From Paenibacillus sp. N3.4 (GTDB taxonomy: Bacteria; Bacillota; Bacilli; Paenibacillales; NBRC-103111): a stretch of 64,000 nt of DNA. Each line of letters opens with the position of its first letter. The first letter of the stretch is position 1. The notes beneath the pieces were generated by a model. That model was not told where the DNA came from, searched no databases, and saw only the letters and a list, made by a program, of their open reading frames with translations. This document shows positions 18,146 through 26,816 of the stretch, one piece after another. Both the position numbers and the translations under genes were made by a program. The stretch spans positions 1-64,000 of the forward strand of contig NZ_VRTT01000004.1 of assembly GCF_008017805.1 (NCBI RefSeq), given 5' to 3'.

Positions 18146-19309
18146 ATGGGATTAGCTACCGGAACCATAAAAAAAGAACAATTAAACATTATTTACATCG
18201 TTCGCGCACTTGCCATTCTCGGCGTTATTTTTGTACATGTCACTTCGATTCCGATCGGAGAGATCGTAGATAAAAGCTCTTCGATGTTCTTTTATTTTAA
18301 TTTTCTCAATGTCTTCAACAAATTCGGAACGCCGACATTTATTTTCTTAAGCGCCCTTGTCCTATTTTACAGCTATTATGATCGACCTTTGAATGGAAAA
18401 TTGATCGCTCGTTTTTATCAGCGGCGCCTCTTATATATTCTGACACCCTATCTGATATTCTCATTGCTATACTACGTGATCCAGATGTATTATTCATTCG
18501 GAGAAACGTGGGAACAGTTTTTTCAGCATGCGTCCTTATCTAATTTTTTCCAAATGGTTCTTTACGGGAAATCATTTTATCATCTTTATTTTGTTTTCAT
18601 TAGCGCACAGTTTTACATTCTGTTTCCTGCGCTATTATGGTTTTTAAAGAAATATCCTCGGGTAACCAAACATCTGATCTGGATCGGATTTGTGATGCAA
18701 TGGGCATTTGTCCTGTATAACCATTACAGCTTGCATTACGAGGATAAAGGGCAGTTGGGAATCAGTTATATTTCCTACTACTTTATGGGTGCATTTTGCG
18801 GAATTTATTATCATACATTTAAAGATTGGATTACTGTTACGTGGAGCAATCTGTTTTCCAAAAAAGCGTTCTTTTGGATTCCGCTTTGGATCGTATGGAT
18901 CGCTTCGAGCTTCGGAGATGTCAATCTATGGTATCAAACCCGTGTAAATGATTTCAGCGCCAATTCATTAATTTACGAGGGTTACTGGTTCTTTCATACG
19001 TTTACTTCACCGCTGATTTTGCTTCAAATAGCGAGCTTCTTGTACCGGAAGTTAAATACAAAGCTCATCAACACGATCATAAATCTTGGCGTCGCTTCAT
19101 TCGGAGTCTACATTGTACACGCTGCTGTTCTTTTTTATTATTTTAGATTACCTGTCAGTTACACACCGGCAGCCTACTATCTATACATTGCTGTAGGTTA
19201 TGCCTTCACCCTGCTTCTCTCATGGGGGATTGTGGGATTAGCTCAGAAATATGTAAAAGGCGCATGGATGCTCTTCGGGTCCAAGCCTAAAAAAGCACCT
19301 TACATTTGA
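18146..19309 (+). CDS. Acyltransferase family 3 membrane protein
   Basis: A 387-aa polytopic membrane protein of the OafA/YrhL acyltransferase-3 family, with about ten predicted helices. The N-terminal motif IVRALAILGVIFVHVTS supplies the conserved Arg and His of the family. A TTG at 18143 is in frame, but ATG 18146 has GGGAGG 9 nt upstream. Such enzymes O-acylate cell-surface polysaccharides or lipids; the acceptor here cannot be told. It is monocistronic, with its own terminator, and is part of the insertion between spoVK and hflX. Confidence 0.85.
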   Translation: MGLATGTIKKEQLNIIYIVRALAILGVIFVHVTSIPIGEIVDKSSSMFFYFNFLNVFNKFGTPTFIFLSALVLFYSYYDRPLNGKLIARFYQRRLLYILTPYLIFSLLYYVIQMYYSFGETWEQFFQHASLSNFFQMVLYGKSFYHLYFVFISAQFYILFPALLWFLKKYPRVTKHLIWIGFVMQWAFVLYNHYSLHYEDKGQLGISYISYYFMGAFCGIYYHTFKDWITVTWSNLFSKKAFFWIPLWIVWIASSFGDVNLWYQTRVNDFSANSLIYEGYWFFHTFTSPLILLQIASFLYRKLNTKLINTIINLGVASFGVYIVHAAVLFYYFRLPVSYTPAAYYLYIAVGYAFTLLLSWGIVGLAQKYVKGAWMLFGSKPKKAPYI

Positions 19310-19340
19310 AAATAGTGGAAAATAATACCGCGATAATGAA

Positions 19341-19390
19341 GGGCTGTCCTGTAAGGTCTAAAAAGATCTTATGGGATAGCCTCTTTTTTT
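19341..19390 (+). terminator. Terminator after the acyltransferase gene
   Basis: GGCTGTCC / GGATAGCC outer stem with an inner GTAAGGTC / GATCTTAT stem, followed by CTCTTTTTTT. Confidence 0.75.
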
Positions 19391-19406
19391 CTCGTGAATA
19401 AAAGAA

Positions 19407-19434
19407 TTGACAGATTAGCTGAAGTGAGTAAAAT
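19407..19434 (+). promoter_or_regulatory. Sigma-A promoter of the efe operon
   Basis: TTGACA (19407-19412), a 16-nt spacer and TAAAAT (19429-19434). The -35 is a consensus match. Transcription would start near 19441, just before the Fur box. Confidence 0.6.
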
Positions 19435-19449
19435 AGACATAGTGATTGC

Positions 19450-19464
19450 TGATAATGATTATCA
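19450..19464 (+). promoter_or_regulatory. Fur box
   Basis: TGATAATGATTATCA is an exact match to the 7-1-7 inverted repeat consensus of Bacillus Fur. It lies just downstream of the -10, where bound Fur would block transcription, so efeUOB should be repressed when iron is replete. Confidence 0.9.
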
Positions 19465-19515
19465 ATATTACTTTGGGAAAACGTGGGTTTTATTATAAAT
19501 AGGGATTGGTGATGT

Positions 19516-20997
19516 ATGCGTAAAGTAATTCTTATCGGTTGGGTCGTTCTTCTTATGGTTCTTTCAATTCCCTTGGCGGTATCTGCGAAGGCAGAGGATG
19601 ATCTCAAAAAGGCAGATGATGGCATTGTTCAGGCTATAGGGGCTGCTGAGAGTGGAAAGAGTGACGAGGCCTCTAAATTGTTTGATGCATTCCAAATAAA
19701 TTGGTTGAATTATGAAGAAGGTGTGAAAACACGTTCTCTCGCCGCATATCAAAAGATCGAACAAGCGATGGGTGAAGTTTCCTTTCAAGCTATCAAACAA
19801 CCCGTTGATCAACAAAAACTAGTTGCAGGTTTGAAAGAGCTTCATGATTTAAATCAAAAATTTATTGAAGGCAAGCTGGAAGCTTTCGGCCAAGTTGCCA
19901 AAAGCAATGAGAATGTGACTGTTGCCTCTTTGGTGACCCTGTTGGAACATGCGAAGGAGCAGCTGAAAAAGAACGATGTTCAAGGTGCAACTGCGAGTAT
20001 CCAAACGCTGCGCAGTTCCTGGCTGCAAATCGAAGGCATTGTATTAACGCAATCTTCATCTGTATACACCTCTATGGAAAGAGACATGGTTACCGCATAT
20101 GCCCAGTTGACCGCTTCTCCTGCTCAAACGAGCGAAGCAGCCGTCACGATTGCTCGTATGCATACTTCCTTAGAGCCTTTAGCCGCTAAAACGAGCTATA
20201 CGATGTTAGATGCTACGACCATTTTGCTGAGAGAAGGACTTGAGGCACTTCTCGTTGTCATTGCCTTGCTAGGTTTTCTAAATAAGTCAGGGCATAGTGA
20301 CAAGAAACAGTGGATTTGGTTCGGAGTTCTCGCCGGTTTACTTCTCAGCATTGCAATGGGAATCGTTGTGCAGCAATTATTTTCAACAAGTGCGTTTGGT
20401 AACAATAATTTCCTGATTGCCGGTTGTACAGGAATTTTCGCAGCAGTCATGCTGCTTTATATGAGCTATTGGCTGCATAGTAAGTCTAGTGTATCCAACT
20501 GGCAAAAGTACATACGCGATCAAAGCGTGAAAGCACTAGCTACAGGAAGTTTAGTCTCACTAAGCGTTTTGGCCTTCCTAGCCGTGTTTCGGGAAGGAAC
20601 CGAAACTGTTCTTTTCATGATTGGTATGGCTTCTTCCATTTCGATCTCATCGTTGGTCGGAGGGATTGTCATTGGTGTCGTCATCCTTGTTATTGTTGCT
20701 TTGCTGATTTTAAAAGTTGGATTGCGCATTCCGATGCGTCCATTTTTCCTAGTTTCCAGTTTCTTTGTTTTCTACCTGTGCTTTAAATTTGCTGGAATGG
20801 GTGTTCACGGCCTTCAGTTAGCGGGCTATTTGCCTGCAACAACAGCGTCATGGCTGCCTAGTTGGGATTTTATCGCTTTATATCCTACGCTCGAAAGCGC
20901 AATACCACAATTTGTGTTATTGATTTGTGCTTTATCTGCGGTCCTGTGGGATCGTCGTAAAACCATACAATTAAGAAATACGGCCCTATCAAAATAA
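19516..20997 (+). CDS. efeU: FTR1 family iron permease EfeU
   Basis: A 493-aa iron transporter. A signal peptide (1-24) is followed by an extracytoplasmic helical domain (about 25-225) with two similar repeats (NWLNYEEGVKTRS and SWLQIEGIVLTQS), then seven membrane helices. Two iron-binding motifs are seen: REGLE at 239-243 and REGTE at 359-363. The extended N-terminal domain is typical of Gram-positive EfeU (YwbL). It begins an operon with the EfeO and EfeB homologues behind a perfect Fur box, so it is the membrane channel of a ferrous/ferric uptake system. Confidence 0.94.
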   Translation: MRKVILIGWVVLLMVLSIPLAVSAKAEDDLKKADDGIVQAIGAAESGKSDEASKLFDAFQINWLNYEEGVKTRSLAAYQKIEQAMGEVSFQAIKQPVDQQKLVAGLKELHDLNQKFIEGKLEAFGQVAKSNENVTVASLVTLLEHAKEQLKKNDVQGATASIQTLRSSWLQIEGIVLTQSSSVYTSMERDMVTAYAQLTASPAQTSEAAVTIARMHTSLEPLAAKTSYTMLDATTILLREGLEALLVVIALLGFLNKSGHSDKKQWIWFGVLAGLLLSIAMGIVVQQLFSTSAFGNNNFLIAGCTGIFAAVMLLYMSYWLHSKSSVSNWQKYIRDQSVKALATGSLVSLSVLAFLAVFREGTETVLFMIGMASSISISSLVGGIVIGVVILVIVALLILKVGLRIPMRPFFLVSSFFVFYLCFKFAGMGVHGLQLAGYLPATTASWLPSWDFIALYPTLESAIPQFVLLICALSAVLWDRRKTIQLRNTALSK

Positions 20998-21025
20998 ATA
21001 GAAAAATAGCGGAGGGGACTAACCC

Positions 21026-22192
21026 ATGAAAAAAGGTCAACAACTTATTATATTAGCAACAGCTGCTACACTCGCACTTGCGGGTTGCGGCAAAGCAGAA
21101 ACGACTGAAGTCAAGAAGGTGCCTTTTAAAGACGGCGCAGCGGCAATGATCAAAACGGTTGATGATTTGAAGGGGCAATTGGATCAGAAAAAGATCAAAG
21201 ATCCGAAGAAACAATCTTCTACACTTGAGGATCAATGGGTGAGCTATGAAGATGAAGTGAAACCGAAATTTCCAGAGTTATATTTCAAGGTTGAAAAGTA
21301 TTTGACTCCACTTGAAGCAGGACTGAAACAAGACAAGTTGGATTATCCAACGCTTGCTACTTTGAACGACGGTTTGAAAGCTGCCCTGGCGGAATTAAAC
21401 TCGTCCTTCACGGAAAACAAAGGTGCTGTAAATAAGGACGTTATTACAGCTTCAAAAGAGCTTCAAGATGCAGCGAACGCCTACAATAAATACGTACAAG
21501 ATCAAGGTAAACTACTAGTTACATTGTTAGAGCAACTGAACACGGCAGTGAAAAGCGGTGATTTGAAAAAAGCACAGGAAGCTTATGGTCAAGCTCGGAT
21601 GCCTTATGAGAGAATTGAGCCTATTATAGAGACATTCAAGGATCTTGATGGCGTTATGGATGCCCGCGTAGATGATTTCAAAAACGAAAAGGATCCTAAT
21701 TTTACAGGATTCCATCGCATCGAGTATTTACTTTTTGTTAGCAAAAATGTAAAAGATGCTGAACCTTTCGCAGCTCGCCTTCTTGAAGATGGTAAGAAAA
21801 TGCAGCAAGCGATTGCCGCAACAACGATAGAACCGACTGACTTTATTGCCGGTGTAGGTGAATTGATGGAGGAAGCACAATCCAAAAAAATTACAGGCGA
21901 AGAAGAACGTTGGAGTGGAGCGACTGTTCCAGTTATTCGAGCTAATGTTGAGGGTGCAAAAGCTATTTATGATCTTGTTCAAGCAGAAGTGAAAAAGAGG
22001 GATGCTGCTTTAGATGAAAAAATCACTAAAAGCTTGGCAGCCGTTACAGAAACAATGAATACATTATCACCGATTGGTGCGTCATGGACTGACTTCAGTA
22101 AACTTGAAAAAGCCAAACAAGTCGATTTGAAAAATAAATTGGAAGCACTGGCTGAACCTCTGGTAAAAATGCCAGGAACCTTAAGTAAATAA
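21026..22192 (+). CDS. efeO: EfeO/EfeM imelysin-type iron-uptake lipoprotein
   Basis: A 388-aa lipoprotein with lipobox LAGC at 18-21. The protein is highly helical and carries an imelysin-type HRIEY motif at 230-234, as in EfeO/EfeM. The cupredoxin domain of E. coli EfeO is absent, as in B. subtilis YwbM. It lies 28 nt after efeU with SD GGAGGGG. The presumed role is to bind iron outside the membrane and pass it to EfeU. Confidence 0.92.
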   Translation: MKKGQQLIILATAATLALAGCGKAETTEVKKVPFKDGAAAMIKTVDDLKGQLDQKKIKDPKKQSSTLEDQWVSYEDEVKPKFPELYFKVEKYLTPLEAGLKQDKLDYPTLATLNDGLKAALAELNSSFTENKGAVNKDVITASKELQDAANAYNKYVQDQGKLLVTLLEQLNTAVKSGDLKKAQEAYGQARMPYERIEPIIETFKDLDGVMDARVDDFKNEKDPNFTGFHRIEYLLFVSKNVKDAEPFAARLLEDGKKMQQAIAATTIEPTDFIAGVGELMEEAQSKKITGEEERWSGATVPVIRANVEGAKAIYDLVQAEVKKRDAALDEKITKSLAAVTETMNTLSPIGASWTDFSKLEKAKQVDLKNKLEALAEPLVKMPGTLSK

Positions 22193-22216
22193 ACGGTAGG
22201 AAGGGGCAAACATGCC

Positions 22217-23491
22217 ATGGGAGATAAAATGAACCGTCGCGCGTTCCTGGGGATGACAGCAGCAGGTGCCGCGGGAATCGTACTTGGCGATTTGATGGGG
22301 AAGGCACAATCTAGTCCGGCTGATAAGGGGACCCTAGCGGGTTCTGCGGCGGCGGCGACCATGGATGAGACGATTTCATTTTATGGCGCCCATCAAAGCG
22401 GTGTTGTAACCCCAGCCCAAAATTTTGCCAATGTCGCTGCTTTTGATGTCACGACATCCGATGTCAAGGAACTGAAGGAATTATTACAGACATGGACGGA
22501 AATGGCCGCGTTGCTTATGGCAGGAAAACCACTTGCGGCTGAACCGCAAGACGGTAAATTTCCACCTACCGATACAGGCGAGCAAATAGGATTGGAAACA
22601 GGCAAGCTTACGCTGACTTTTGCGGTAGGCGCGACCTTGTTTGAGAAGGACGGAGCGGATCGTTTTGGTCTTCGCTCTCGTAAACCGGCAGGGCTTACGG
22701 AGATGCCTATTTTCCATAAAGATTCCCTTCAGGAACAATTAACGCATGGCGATATCATCATTCAAGCCTGTGCAGACGATCCCATGATTTGCTTTCATGC
22801 GATTCGCAATTTGGCTAAAGCGGCCCGGGGTGCTGCGCATCTACGTTGGCAGCAAACGGGGCAGCTTGGTGTGAAGTCGGAAGGTACGAAGCGGAACTTA
22901 TTCGGTTTCAAGGATGGCACGAATAATCCGGCATTGAACGATGAAAAGTTTATGAATAACAACGTTTGGATTAAAGCTGGGGATGGTGCGGACTGGATGG
23001 CCGGAGGCAGTTATATGGTCGTACGACGCATTCAAATGCGAATAGAAACATGGGATCAACAACCCTACTCCGATCAAGAAACCATTATGGGGCGACAAAA
23101 GGTATCTGGAGCACCGATTGATGGACGAAGTGAATTCGATCAACCTAATTTCGCGAATGATCTCAAGGGTGAATCGACGGCGTTAGATGCCCATATACGA
23201 CTCTCGAATCCGCGTATGGGAGAGAGCTCAGAAAATGAACGTATTTTGCGCCGCGGCTATAATTTCATGGAAAATTTGGATAGTGTAGGACGGATGAATG
23301 CAGGGCTGCTGTTTGTTTGTTTCAATCGCAACATTCAAACACAGTTTGAATCCATTCAAAAAAGATTGACGAATCCCAAGTTTCCTGATCGCCTGCTTTC
23401 TTATATGAATACAACAGGTGGAGGCTACTTTGCTGTTCTGCCAGGTGTTACTGCCAAAGGGTCTTACTTAGGTCAAAGTTTATTTGCCTAA
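22217..23491 (+). CDS. efeB: Dyp-type peroxidase EfeB with Tat signal
   Basis: A 424-aa haem peroxidase of the DyP family. The N-terminus has a twin-arginine signal (NRRAFLGM) and an Ala-rich hydrophobic stretch, so it is exported folded with haem. The GxxDG family motif (GFKDG, 230-234) holds the distal Asp. AGGAAGGGG precedes the ATG by 9 nt. As the third gene of efeUOB it probably oxidises Fe(II) for EfeU import or removes iron from haem; both have been proposed for the family. Confidence 0.94.
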   Translation: MGDKMNRRAFLGMTAAGAAGIVLGDLMGKAQSSPADKGTLAGSAAAATMDETISFYGAHQSGVVTPAQNFANVAAFDVTTSDVKELKELLQTWTEMAALLMAGKPLAAEPQDGKFPPTDTGEQIGLETGKLTLTFAVGATLFEKDGADRFGLRSRKPAGLTEMPIFHKDSLQEQLTHGDIIIQACADDPMICFHAIRNLAKAARGAAHLRWQQTGQLGVKSEGTKRNLFGFKDGTNNPALNDEKFMNNNVWIKAGDGADWMAGGSYMVVRRIQMRIETWDQQPYSDQETIMGRQKVSGAPIDGRSEFDQPNFANDLKGESTALDAHIRLSNPRMGESSENERILRRGYNFMENLDSVGRMNAGLLFVCFNRNIQTQFESIQKRLTNPKFPDRLLSYMNTTGGGYFAVLPGVTAKGSYLGQSLFA

Positions 23492-23507
23492 AATAGTGAA
23501 AAAGACG

Positions 23508-23540
23508 GAAGACCATCTGTTGGTCTTCTTTTTTTGTTTT
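23508..23540 (+). terminator. Terminator of the efe operon
   Basis: Stem GAAGACC / GGTCTTC with a 7-nt loop, followed by TTTTTTTGTTTT. Confidence 0.85.
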
Positions 23541-23585
23541 TTGAAAGAGGAACATCGTTATAAATGAATTTTCCTGCGCAGCAAA

Positions 23586-23614
23586 TTGACTTTCCTATGT
23601 ATTTCCTACACAAT
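23586..23614 (+). promoter_or_regulatory. Possible promoter of hflX
   Basis: TTGACT, a 17-nt spacer and CACAAT. The -10 matches only 4 of 6 positions, so this is tentative. Confidence 0.35.
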
Positions 23615-23681
23615 AATGAAGGACTATACCCCTTAGCTGGGTGTGTTGGATCGTATCCTGTGCGATGTAAAGGAGAAATAT

Positions 23682-25016
23682 ATGAAAACAACTTCACATA
23701 TGGTTGAAAAAGAAATAGATGACCGGGCTGTTCTTGTCAGTCTAATCACACAAAAGCAGAAAAAGAATGAAAAGTTGGCTGAGTACTCACTGGAGGAGCT
23801 AGTAAAGCTGGCAGAAACAGCAGGAGTGCTTGTTTTGGAGACGATGGTTCAAAACAAAGAGGCTAAGGACACCAAATGGTTTATTGGTAAGGGGAAAGTG
23901 GAAGAGCTGAGATTGCGACTTGAGGAGCTTGGTGGGAATACAGCAATCTTCGATCAAGAGCTATCCGGTGCCCAAGTAAGGAACTTGGAAGCTGCTTTAG
24001 ATGTGAAAATTATTGACCGTACGCAGCTGATCTTAGATATCTTTGCGCAACGCGCCAAAACACGTGAAGGTATTATTCAAGTCGAGTTAGCACAGCTTAG
24101 TTACTTACTTCCGAGATTATCGGGCCAAGGGAAAAACTTGTCTCGTCTCGGTGGAGGTATCGGAACAAGGGGGCCCGGTGAGTCGAAGCTCGAAACAGAT
24201 CGCCGACATATCCGTGGGCGCATTGACGAATTGAAGGCCCAGCTCGAAGAAGTCGTTCGTCATCGGACATTGCACCGTGAACGCAGGAAGAAGAGCGGTG
24301 TTTTCCAAGTCGCCTTAGTCGGATACACGAATGCCGGAAAGTCCACTTTATTGAAACAATTGACGCAAGCAGACGTCTATATTGAGAACCAGTTATTTGC
24401 GACATTGGACCCTACATCACGCACAATGGAGTTACCGAGCGGCAAGGAAATTGTCCTGACAGACACGGTAGGTTTTATTCAAAATTTGCCACATGACCTG
24501 GTCGCCTCGTTCCGTGCGACGTTGGAGGAAGCCAATGAGGCCGATTTGATTTTACATGTCGTGGACAGCTCCACGGATATGCGTAATGAGCAGATGCGCG
24601 TGGTGGCTGAGGTCCTGGAAGAATTGGGCGCACATCAGAAGGAACAATTAACGATATTTAACAAAGTGGATCTTTGTTCGGAACTGGATCGTGAGATGCT
24701 TACAACCGAAGGGGAATTTTTGAAAATCAGCGCATTTAATCCTGAAGATTTGGAGCGTTTGCGCATCACAATTCAAGAAAAACTCATGGGTGACAGCAAA
24801 ACATTCCGTATTCCGGCAGAGAAGGGTGATATTATTTCCCTGATGTATCGAATCGGGGATGTCCTTGAAACGGAAGTTGATGAGGGAGATATGATTTTCA
24901 AGGTTCGTGTTAATAAAGATGACTATGTGAAAATGGCGTATCAGTTGGTTGCTTATGATCAAGATCCGGCTCCAGTTCGGGAAGACGTTGATGGTAACGA
25001 GGGAGAGACTTATTAA
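23682..25016 (+). CDS. hflX: Ribosome-associated GTPase HflX
   Basis: A 444-aa GTPase that splits stalled or idle ribosomes. It has the N-terminal HflX domain with GKGKVEEL, the Gly-rich linker GGGIGTRGPGE and a G domain with GYTNAGKST (about 213-221), DTVGFI, NKVDL and SA motifs. An upstream in-frame start at 23643 is possible, but AAAGGAG sits 6 nt before the ATG at 23682. It is followed 2 nt later by the YnbB homologue, as in B. subtilis. Confidence 0.94.
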   Translation: MKTTSHMVEKEIDDRAVLVSLITQKQKKNEKLAEYSLEELVKLAETAGVLVLETMVQNKEAKDTKWFIGKGKVEELRLRLEELGGNTAIFDQELSGAQVRNLEAALDVKIIDRTQLILDIFAQRAKTREGIIQVELAQLSYLLPRLSGQGKNLSRLGGGIGTRGPGESKLETDRRHIRGRIDELKAQLEEVVRHRTLHRERRKKSGVFQVALVGYTNAGKSTLLKQLTQADVYIENQLFATLDPTSRTMELPSGKEIVLTDTVGFIQNLPHDLVASFRATLEEANEADLILHVVDSSTDMRNEQMRVVAEVLEELGAHQKEQLTIFNKVDLCSELDREMLTTEGEFLKISAFNPEDLERLRITIQEKLMGDSKTFRIPAEKGDIISLMYRIGDVLETEVDEGDMIFKVRVNKDDYVKMAYQLVAYDQDPAPVREDVDGNEGETY

Positions 25017-25018
25017 TT

Positions 25019-26278
25019 ATGCAATTCGGGGATAAAGTCATGAAGATTATGGAAAGCGCAGAGAATCAAGTGGAAAGCGCGTTCCGCCATATTGAGAAAA
25101 CGATTGATCTTAATCAATGGAAAGTCATTCAAGCTTTTCAAACGCACCGCGTAAGTGACTATCACTTCGCTTCATCTACAGGCTATGGATACAATGATCG
25201 CGGCAGAGAGGTGCTTGACCTTGTTTATGCGGATGCGCTGGGCGCTGAAGCTGCGCTTGTGCGACCTCATTTTGTATCCGGTACGCATACCATCGGCACG
25301 GCATTATTCGGTGTCCTGCGACCGGGTGAGCATCTTTTATACATAACCGGCAAGCCTTATGATACGCTGCATAAAGTGATTGGCAAGCCAGGCGATGGGA
25401 TGGGCTCGCTACAGGACTTTGGTATTGGGTATAGCGAGGTTGCTTTAACCGAAGAGGGGACACCCGATTGGTCAGCTATCACAGCGGCCATCCAGCCTAA
25501 CACAAAGGTGATAGGCATTCAACGCTCGCGCGGCTATTCGTGGCGGCCATCTTTCACTGTTGAGCAAATCGGCGAAATGGTTCGATTCGTCAAAGAAATA
25601 AACCCGTCACTTATTGTCTTCGTCGATAACTGCTATGGCGAGTTCACCGAGACACAAGAGCCGACGGAGGTTGGCGTCGATCTCATGGCTGGCTCACTGA
25701 TCAAAAACCCCGGCGGCGGCATCGCCCCATCCGGCGGCTATATCGCAGGCCGGCGCAACCTGGTAGAGCTCGCCGCCTATAGATTGACCGCCCCCGGTAT
25801 TGGAGGCGAGGTCGGAGCCATGCTCGGCGCGACGCGAGCCATGTTTCAAGGGCTTTTCCTTGCCCCTCATTTGGTGGGACAAGCTGTTAAGGGCTCGGTC
25901 TTCGCAGCTGCTGTATTCGAAGAGCTGGGCTTCGAGAGCCATCCGCGTTGGCAGACGCCGCGAACGGATCTTATTCAAGCAATCCGCTTCACGTCCGCGG
26001 AGCACTTAATTACCTTCGTGCAAGGCATCCAGAAGGCTTCTGCCGTCGATTCACATGTGGTGCCGGAGCCATGGGATATGCCAGGCTATGAGCATCCAGT
26101 TATTATGGCGGCCGGTACATTCATTCAAGGCGGCAGCTTGGAGCTGTCAGCAGATGCGCCGATACGTGAGCCATACATTGCGTATATGCAGGGTGGATTG
26201 ACGTATTCACACTGTAAGTTAGGTGTGCTCACGGCCATTCAACACATGGAAGATGCCGGTTTGTTAGGACAAAATTAG
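25019..26278 (+). CDS. YnbB-like PLP-dependent protein (aluminium resistance family)
   Basis: A 419-aa PLP-dependent fold type I protein, annotated in many genomes as aluminium resistance protein or methionine gamma-lyase-like. Lys229 in SLIKNPGGG is the likely PLP lysine, with an upstream Asp/Asn pair in FVDNCYGEF. The ATG follows the hflX stop by 2 nt with GAGGGAG about 11 nt upstream, so translation is probably coupled. The position hflX-ynbB-glnR is conserved in Bacillales. Its reaction is not known. Confidence 0.88.
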   Translation: MQFGDKVMKIMESAENQVESAFRHIEKTIDLNQWKVIQAFQTHRVSDYHFASSTGYGYNDRGREVLDLVYADALGAEAALVRPHFVSGTHTIGTALFGVLRPGEHLLYITGKPYDTLHKVIGKPGDGMGSLQDFGIGYSEVALTEEGTPDWSAITAAIQPNTKVIGIQRSRGYSWRPSFTVEQIGEMVRFVKEINPSLIVFVDNCYGEFTETQEPTEVGVDLMAGSLIKNPGGGIAPSGGYIAGRRNLVELAAYRLTAPGIGGEVGAMLGATRAMFQGLFLAPHLVGQAVKGSVFAAAVFEELGFESHPRWQTPRTDLIQAIRFTSAEHLITFVQGIQKASAVDSHVVPEPWDMPGYEHPVIMAAGTFIQGGSLELSADAPIREPYIAYMQGGLTYSHCKLGVLTAIQHMEDAGLLGQN

Positions 26279-26280
26279 AC

Positions 26281-26297
26281 TGTAAACAAACCTGACA
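26281..26297 (+). promoter_or_regulatory. GlnR/TnrA box upstream of glnR
   Basis: TGTAAACAAACCTGACA fits TGTNA-N7-TNACA exactly. It lies just upstream of the -35 at 26302, where it can mediate autorepression of glnRA during nitrogen excess. In B. subtilis glnRA has two boxes; here a second exact one is not seen, only a degenerate repeat at about 26313-26328. Confidence 0.8.
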
Positions 26298-26301
26298 CAT
26301 C

Positions 26302-26329
26302 TTGACACATTTTGTTACTTGGGTACAAT
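26302..26329 (+). promoter_or_regulatory. Sigma-A promoter of glnRA
   Basis: TTGACA (26302-26307), 16-nt spacer, TACAAT (26324-26329). Both hexamers are close to consensus. Confidence 0.75.
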
Positions 26330-26365
26330 AGTACTGAGGTACTTACTGGACCAGGAGTGATTAGC

Positions 26366-26776
26366 ATGAGTGATGATATACGTAGGAATATGGCATTATT
26401 CCCAATAGGGATCGTTATGAAATTGACTGATTTAACCGCGCGACAAATTCGCTATTATGAACAACATGAACTCATTATACCAGCCAGAACAGCAGGGAAT
26501 CAGCGCCTTTATTCGTTTAATGACGTAGAGCGATTGCTCGAGATTAAAGATCTAATTGAAAAAGGTGTGAACATTGCTGGGATTAAGCAAGTTCTAATCC
26601 CTGTCGATAAAGATTCAGAGGACGCAACGATTCTGAATGAACACACCGAAGTGAAGCGGAAAGAATTAACCGACTCCCAACTGCACAAGATGCTGAAGCA
26701 GCAGTTGATTGGCGGGGCCAAACGTCCGGATCAGGTATCTCTGATTCAAGGGCAGCTTTCCCGTTTTTATAAATAA
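26366..26776 (+). CDS. glnR: Nitrogen regulator GlnR (MerR family)
   Basis: A 136-aa MerR-type repressor. The winged helix-turn-helix motif LTARQIRYYEQHELIIPAR and NQRLYSFNDVERL are typical of GlnR/TnrA. The C-terminal tail that senses feedback-inhibited glutamine synthetase is present. The frame is open from 26312, but AGGAG lies 8 nt before ATG 26366, and the longer form would overlap the promoter. Directly upstream of glnA, it should repress the operon when glutamine is plentiful. Confidence 0.95.
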   Translation: MSDDIRRNMALFPIGIVMKLTDLTARQIRYYEQHELIIPARTAGNQRLYSFNDVERLLEIKDLIEKGVNIAGIKQVLIPVDKDSEDATILNEHTEVKRKELTDSQLHKMLKQQLIGGAKRPDQVSLIQGQLSRFYK

Positions 26777-26816
26777 GATTAGGCAAGCGTTTGTTAATTG
26801 AGAGGAGAATGCACAC

